A stretch of DNA of 39,624 nucleotides from Treponema sp. (GTDB lineage: Bacteria > Spirochaetota > Spirochaetia > Treponematales > Treponemataceae), in contig JAILNT010000209.1 of NCBI GenBank assembly GCA_024691265.1, forward strand, positions 1 through 39,624, written 5' to 3'. The notes beneath the pieces were generated by a model. The model did not search any database. It saw only the letters and a list, made by a program, of their open reading frames with translations, and was not told the origin of the DNA. Position 1 is the stretch's first letter; each line of letters opens with the position of its first letter. Positions 34,789 to 39,624 of this stretch are shown here, piece by piece. The position numbers and the translations under genes are program-made.

Positions 34789-36321
34789 ATGCAAAATCCT
34801 TCCAGTTCGTATTTCGATTTTCTGTTAAAAAATGACAGCGGAGTACGTCTTCTAAGGTCAAGGTCCGCTCAGGTAACAATATCATTTTTTTATAACATAT
34901 TCAGAGAAAAACACTTACAAGTTGTGGAGGCTGACGAATTTGAAAGCATGCTTGTAACATTTCTCAATACTGATAACCCTGATGAAAAGGAGCTTGAAGA
35001 AGACGCAACAGAAAGTCTTGCAGCACAAAATCAAAACACACAGATAGAATATTTCTCAGATGTAGTTGAAAGAGCAAAGTTATATATAAATTACTGGTGT
35101 TCAGAAGAAAGGGCTTACCTAAGACGATATCATAACGCCCAAGGGCAAACAGTTATAGAACTCAATGCAGGGATAGAAAGATTATTTAACTGGCTTGAAG
35201 ATTGTGAACAAACAAGTTTTATAGGTACCGAATCTAGATTTAAGAATATTCTTCAACAGCTTAAAGATTTGAAGATTCACACTAATAAAGATGTAGACAA
35301 ACGTATTGCAGCTCTTCAAGAACAGAAAGATAAAATTGAAAGAGAAATTGAAACAATAAAAAAGACAGGAGAAATGGAGCTATACACCCCTGTTCAAATC
35401 TCTGAAAGACTTTCTGATATAAGTAAAAATTCAAGAGAATTGCTTAGCGATTTCAGACAGGTTGAAGATAATTTCCGTAAAATCATGCAGGATATTTACA
35501 AGGCTCAAAGCGAAGAAGACAGTTCTAGAGGACAGATTTTAGGTTATACACTTGATACTAGTAGAAAGTTAAGGGAATCCCCTCAGGGACAAACATTTCA
35601 ATCTTTCTGGAATTTTATTTCACAAGACAGGGATAACGAAATAAATAATCTTGTAAATTCTATTATTGAGAACTCTGTCAATAATAATTCTGAACTCTGG
35701 CATGACGATTTTATGCTTGAATTGAAAAAGTATCTTTATCAGGCAGGTCATAAAGTTGTTGAGCAAAACAGAACTCTTACAGAGAGAATAAATAAACTTT
35801 TGTCTAAGCAAGATTTAAATGAAAGACGGCAGATTAATGTTCTTACATCTCAAATCAAAAAAGGAATGTTAGAATATAAAGAAAAGCTCATAGCAGGAAA
35901 AAAAGAAGTGGAAGAAGATTTTATGTTCTTAGATGGAAAAGCTTCTCTTTCTTTTCCTCAAACCCGTTATGCAGTATTTCCAGAACACAGAAATAAAGCT
36001 GCTGATATCAAAGTATTTGATGGAAATCTTCTGGATTCTAATGTTTTTTCAAGTCTGCTTCATCAGTTTTATATTGATGATAAAGTCCTTAAAAAACATC
36101 TTTCAGATTTCAGACATAAAACAGATAAAAAACAATTTACTCTAAAAGATGTTATTGATGAGTATCCTATACAAAAGGGCTTATCGGAACTTATAGCATG
36201 GTTTGAACTTGCTATGCATACAGATAAAGTAGTTATAACAGACGATAAAAGAGACACTATTCAATATTCAAAGAACGGTACTATAAAATCAGTAACAGTG
36301 CCAAGGACAATTTTTTCATGA
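34789..36321 (+). CDS. jetA: Wadjet type I protein JetA (DUF3375, MukF-like kleisin)
   Basis: Kleisin subunit of the JetABC SMC complex, which extrudes DNA loops and directs cleavage of small circular plasmids. It is 510 aa, typical of DUF3375 proteins. The N-terminus FDFLLKNDSGVRLLRSRSAQ and the following FFYNIFREKHLQVVEADEFE are characteristic of the family, as is the mid-section with a charged coiled coil (about 165-200) and the C-terminal DEYPIQKGLSELIAWFELA winged-helix region. Its stop overlaps the jetB start as ATGA. There is no Shine-Dalgarno sequence, so a leaderless mRNA is possible. Confidence 0.93.
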   Translation: MQNPSSSYFDFLLKNDSGVRLLRSRSAQVTISFFYNIFREKHLQVVEADEFESMLVTFLNTDNPDEKELEEDATESLAAQNQNTQIEYFSDVVERAKLYINYWCSEERAYLRRYHNAQGQTVIELNAGIERLFNWLEDCEQTSFIGTESRFKNILQQLKDLKIHTNKDVDKRIAALQEQKDKIEREIETIKKTGEMELYTPVQISERLSDISKNSRELLSDFRQVEDNFRKIMQDIYKAQSEEDSSRGQILGYTLDTSRKLRESPQGQTFQSFWNFISQDRDNEINNLVNSIIENSVNNNSELWHDDFMLELKKYLYQAGHKVVEQNRTLTERINKLLSKQDLNERRQINVLTSQIKKGMLEYKEKLIAGKKEVEEDFMFLDGKASLSFPQTRYAVFPEHRNKAADIKVFDGNLLDSNVFSSLLHQFYIDDKVLKKHLSDFRHKTDKKQFTLKDVIDEYPIQKGLSELIAWFELAMHTDKVVITDDKRDTIQYSKNGTIKSVTVPRTIFS

Positions 36322-36962
36322 AAGATAATGCATGGGGTGCAGTTTGCGTAAAATTATTGCAAGGCCCAATTTATAGAACAGGTGCAAATGATAGCACATG
36401 GAATAGTCTTACAAGCTGGATAAAAGACATAAATGAATATTTTTCAAGATTAAATCTAAAAGTTACGGTAAATGACAATGACGGTTATGCTTATCTTGAG
36501 CAAATCGAAGATGCCGAAGATACAAATAAAATACCTCGCTTAATAAAGAAAGTTCCCTTAACTATAGAGCTTTCATTATTGTGTGTTTTACTTAGAGAAG
36601 CTTTAGATGATTTTGATGTATCGGAATCAGAAGACGCTTTTCTTGTTATGAAAGAAAGTGAAATAAAAGACATGATGATGCCTTATATGAAAAATATTCC
36701 TGACCAAACAAAAATATACAGGAAACTTGATGAATATTTGAATCAGCTTGTTCGTTTATCTTTTATAAGAGAAATAACAGACATAAAATCTGAAAATAAT
36801 AATCAGCAGAGAGATAGAGAATACGAAATCAGAAGAATTATAAAGGCTAAAATAGGACCTTCTTTTTTAGCTGAATTCAAAAAGCGTTTGAACAATATTC
36901 TTGATAATACAGAAAGCGGATATGAAGAAGTAATGAAAGAAGAGGTTTCTGAAGATGACTAA
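36318..36962 (+). CDS. jetB: Wadjet type I protein JetB (DUF4194, MukE-like KITE)
   Basis: KITE-type dimer subunit of JetABC. It is 214 aa. The N-terminal AVCVKLLQGPIYRTGANDST, W-rich helix and LNLKVTVNDNDGYAYLEQIE are typical of DUF4194. Next come the conserved PLTIELSLLCVLLREALDDF helix and a C-terminal part predicted as tandem winged helices (YEIRRIIKAKI), ending in an acidic tail. It overlaps jetA by 4 bp and jetC by 8 bp, so the three are made in coupled fashion. AAGGA 11 nt before the ATG is the probable ribosome site. Confidence 0.93.
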   Translation: MKDNAWGAVCVKLLQGPIYRTGANDSTWNSLTSWIKDINEYFSRLNLKVTVNDNDGYAYLEQIEDAEDTNKIPRLIKKVPLTIELSLLCVLLREALDDFDVSESEDAFLVMKESEIKDMMMPYMKNIPDQTKIYRKLDEYLNQLVRLSFIREITDIKSENNNQQRDREYEIRRIIKAKIGPSFLAEFKKRLNNILDNTESGYEEVMKEEVSEDD

Positions 36963-39624
36963 TGAATTATTTTCCTCAACTGGCTATAGAATGGATTTTT
37001 TTCAGATGTATAACTGGGGAGTATTCGATAAAGCTATATATACTGTTGACTGTAAAGGTAAATCAACTCTTCTTACTGGAGAAAACGGAAGTGGTAAAAC
37101 ATCTTTAGTAGATGCAATCATGACTCTTCTTGTTCCTCAAAATATGAGATATTACAATCAATCGTCTGGTTCAAACAGAAAACATGACAGAAACGAAGAA
37201 AGCTATGTTTTAGGTGCTTACGGAACAAGGCAGGAAGATAACAGTGAATATGCAAAAACTCAGACATTAAGAGATAATAGTACTTATTCAATACTCACAG
37301 CATGTTTTACAGATACAAGCTTACAAAGTTCTGTAAGTCTTTTACAGGTACGCTATTTTACAGGAGAAACTTTACAAAGAGTTTTTGCCCTTTCACGTAC
37401 AAAAGTGAGTATACAGGATATAAAAGACAGTCTTTCGAAAAGAAATCTTTCGATTGATAGAACTGCAAACTGGAAAAGAGTTCTTTCTGAAGATTTTGGA
37501 ACAATATTCTTTCAGGATAACTTTAAAAAATATTGTGATACTTATTCAGCTATATTCGGATTCAGGTCTGATAAAGCACTTCGCCTTTTTACTCAAATTG
37601 TAGGTCTAAAAGTTCTCGGAAATCTTACAGATTTTATCAGGGCAAACATGCTTGAAGAACATGATATTATTTCTCGATTTGACCAGCTGAAAGAAAACTA
37701 TACCAATTTGATGCAGAGTAATAACGAGATTCTAAAAGCAAAAGCTCAAATTGAATTACTAGAACCTATAAAAGAAAGCGGTGAAAATTATAGGAAACTC
37801 TTTGCAGAAAAAGAAAAACTTGAACAGTTAAAACAATGCTCTCCAATCTGGTTTACAAGCCAGGCAAGGGCTATTCTTTCTGATGACCTTGAAAATATAA
37901 GAGACACCTTACAAATAAATATAGATAGTAAAAAGAAAGAAGAAGAAACTCAGCAGGCTATTCAAGAAGAAATAGACGGAATAAAACTGTCAATTGCACA
38001 AAATGCTGTGACTCTCCGCTTGAAGTCTATAAAAGACAAGATGGAAAGCCTTGAAAAGGAAAAAAAGTTTGTTGATGATACTAAATCAAGTTATATTGAA
38101 AAACTGGATAAAGTAGGTATTGAACTTCCTTCTAATGCAAAAGCATTTAATGATACAAAAAAAACTATCGAAAATGCTATTGAAAGTGAAAATCAAAAGA
38201 AAGATAAATTAGATAAGCAAAGACTTGCCTTTTATGCTAATGATACAGGCACAGACAGTAAAATCGATTCTATCAAAAATGAACTTGCTTCTCTTGGAAA
38301 AAGAAAGTCAAATATTCCGCTTGAAAATATTGATATAAGAGCTTCAATTTGCAGAGCTTTATCGTATGAAGAATCTGAAATCCCATTTGCTGGAGAACTT
38401 CTCATGGTAAAAGAAAGCGAAAGTAAATGGGAAAATTCAATAGAAAAACTTTTACACAATTTTGCCCTTACGCTTTTGGTTAAGCCTGAAATTTATGAAG
38501 AAGTTACAGACTATATAAAAAATACCAATATGAATGGTAGAGTTGTTTATATAAAAACAGAAGATGAACTTGTTCTTGCAGATGATGATTCAACAGATGA
38601 AAATACTGTTCCAGGGAAAATAAAAGTAAGAGAAGAACATGAACTTGCATTATGGCTTAAATCTTATATACAAGCTCACTTTAATTATCTTTGTACAGAT
38701 GATACAAAAGAACTTGGTAAAACAAGTCATGCAATTACTTCGTCTGGACTTATAAAAAAAGGGCTTAAACATGAAAAAGACGATAGAAAACATATTGCAA
38801 ATGCTTCTCATGTATTAGGCTGGAACAACAGCTATAAACGGCAAAAACTTTCTTCAGACCTTGATGATTTAAAGAAAGCTAATGAAGAAAGATTAATAAA
38901 AGAAAAAGAAATAATAAATGAAATAACATCGATTGATGAAAAAATCCGTACTCTAAAAAATCTTGAAGATATAAAAGACTGGTCTTTTATAGACACAGAG
39001 TCTTATATAAAACAGCTTGATGATTTACAGCATGAACATGATGAAATACTCAATAGCGATATGAGTATAAAAGAATTACACAAAAAGCTTGAAATAAAAA
39101 CTGAAGAATATAAGAAAATTACAAACAGAATAAATACTCTTACAGGTATAATTGCTATTCTTCAGGATAAGCAAAAGCAAAAAGAATATAACCTTGGAAA
39201 ATACAATTCTACCTGGGAATTACTCAAGGGAAATGCTGATGATGAAGAAAATGACATTCAGAAAGAAGTCTTTTCTGCATTCGAAAAAGAGTATGAAAAA
39301 TACTTACAGGCAAAATCTATAGATGAACTTGAAAAGTTTAGTGCTCTTATAAATGATGATATTGAAACAAGAATGGAAGCTTGCGATAAAAAATCAAATG
39401 AGATAGCACAAGATTTTGTAAAAAAAATGAGCATAATAAAGAATCCTAGTCAAAAACTAAGAGAAAGCTATGGTGATTGGTCTAGTGATTTCTTAGATAT
39501 GGACGCATCTCCTGAATATTTAGACGAATACATTGCAGTTTATAATAGACTAAAGAAAGATGATTTACCTCAATATATTTCTCAATTTCAACAGTATTTA
39601 CATGAAACTATGAATGACAATATT
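36955..39624 (+). CDS. jetC: Wadjet type I protein JetC (MukB-like SMC ATPase), 3' end beyond window
   Basis: Motor of the JetABC complex. The frame is open for 890 codons from the ATG at 36955, preceded by GAGG inside jetB, to the window edge, so the gene is truncated by the window, not broken. Family members are about 1100 aa. The head begins GYRMDFFQMYNWGVFD, with Walker A GENGSGKT at residues 42-49 and the type I phrase LLVPQNMRYYNQSSG. A long coiled coil starts at about 220. A globular hinge-like region spans about 460-620 (ICRALSYEESEIPFAGELL), followed by the returning coil. Signature and Walker B motifs should lie past 39624. The nuclease gene jetD, encoding a toprim-domain partner, is expected next. 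Confidence 0.92.
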   Translation, partial: MTNELFSSTGYRMDFFQMYNWGVFDKAIYTVDCKGKSTLLTGENGSGKTSLVDAIMTLLVPQNMRYYNQSSGSNRKHDRNEESYVLGAYGTRQEDNSEYAKTQTLRDNSTYSILTACFTDTSLQSSVSLLQVRYFTGETLQRVFALSRTKVSIQDIKDSLSKRNLSIDRTANWKRVLSEDFGTIFFQDNFKKYCDTYSAIFGFRSDKALRLFTQIVGLKVLGNLTDFIRANMLEEHDIISRFDQLKENYTNLMQSNNEILKAKAQIELLEPIKESGENYRKLFAEKEKLEQLKQCSPIWFTSQARAILSDDLENIRDTLQINIDSKKKEEETQQAIQEEIDGIKLSIAQNAVTLRLKSIKDKMESLEKEKKFVDDTKSSYIEKLDKVGIELPSNAKAFNDTKKTIENAIESENQKKDKLDKQRLAFYANDTGTDSKIDSIKNELASLGKRKSNIPLENIDIRASICRALSYEESEIPFAGELLMVKESESKWENSIEKLLHNFALTLLVKPEIYEEVTDYIKNTNMNGRVVYIKTEDELVLADDDSTDENTVPGKIKVREEHELALWLKSYIQAHFNYLCTDDTKELGKTSHAITSSGLIKKGLKHEKDDRKHIANASHVLGWNNSYKRQKLSSDLDDLKKANEERLIKEKEIINEITSIDEKIRTLKNLEDIKDWSFIDTESYIKQLDDLQHEHDEILNSDMSIKELHKKLEIKTEEYKKITNRINTLTGIIAILQDKQKQKEYNLGKYNSTWELLKGNADDEENDIQKEVFSAFEKEYEKYLQAKSIDELEKFSALINDDIETRMEACDKKSNEIAQDFVKKMSIIKNPSQKLRESYGDWSSDFLDMDASPEYLDEYIAVYNRLKKDDLPQYISQFQQYLHETMNDNI

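Overview
The window looks like chromosome of an anaerobic, low-GC spirochaete, most likely a host-associated Treponema. This is inferred from AT-rich codon use, an oxygen-sensitive class III ribonucleotide reductase, spirochaete-style lipoprotein and outer-membrane proteins, chromosomal ParAB, and a PF04392-type ABC transporter. No 16S gene or other decisive marker is present, so the genus is an inference.

Layout. (1) 26-17138, minus strand: two giant Ig-like repeat genes, a 3854-aa predicted lipoprotein and a 1810-aa protein ending in a predicted outer-membrane beta-barrel. They look like one cell-surface module. (2) 17139-17567: a regulatory/repeat region with a 23-bp direct repeat and an imperfect inverted repeat. 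(3) 17568-22253: sirtuin, parB/parA, a METTL25-like methyltransferase and a Cof-type HAD phosphatase. (4) 22296-22570: tRNA-Gly(CCC) and a divergent, promoter- and terminator-bounded small RNA candidate. (5) 22578-25265: a chemoreceptor and a small secreted protein of unknown function. (6) 25426-29887: a five-gene plus-strand operon with binding protein, permease and ATPase of a TrpXYZ-like ABC importer, a small outer-membrane-like protein and a PTS EIIC-like membrane protein. (7) 29967-30746: tRNA-Arg, tRNA-Ser and tRNA-Phe interleaved with three further small-RNA-like transcription units. (8) 30783-34547: an anaerobic ribonucleotide reductase operon (nrdD, a separate 64-aa glycyl-radical polypeptide, nrdG, and a C92-family hydrolase) preceded by two NrdR-box-like sites 32 bp apart. 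(9) 34789-end: the first three genes of a type I Wadjet anti-plasmid SMC system (jetA, jetB and a 3'-truncated jetC). jetD is expected just beyond the window.

How the parts work together. The nrd genes form one dNTP-synthesis unit in which the glycyl-radical segment appears to be a subunit separate from the catalytic chain. jetABC encode a MukF/MukE/MukB-like loop-extruding complex, here with translationally coupled, overlapping genes. The two Ig-like proteins are adjacent, in the same orientation, and share a repeat style, so they probably build one envelope structure.

The observations most worth a second look are the split NrdD, the Ig-repeat lipoprotein/beta-barrel pair, the small RNA candidates (one overlapping a Fur-box-like palindrome, one resembling the 16S rRNA 3' end), and the repeat structure upstream of the sirtuin gene.
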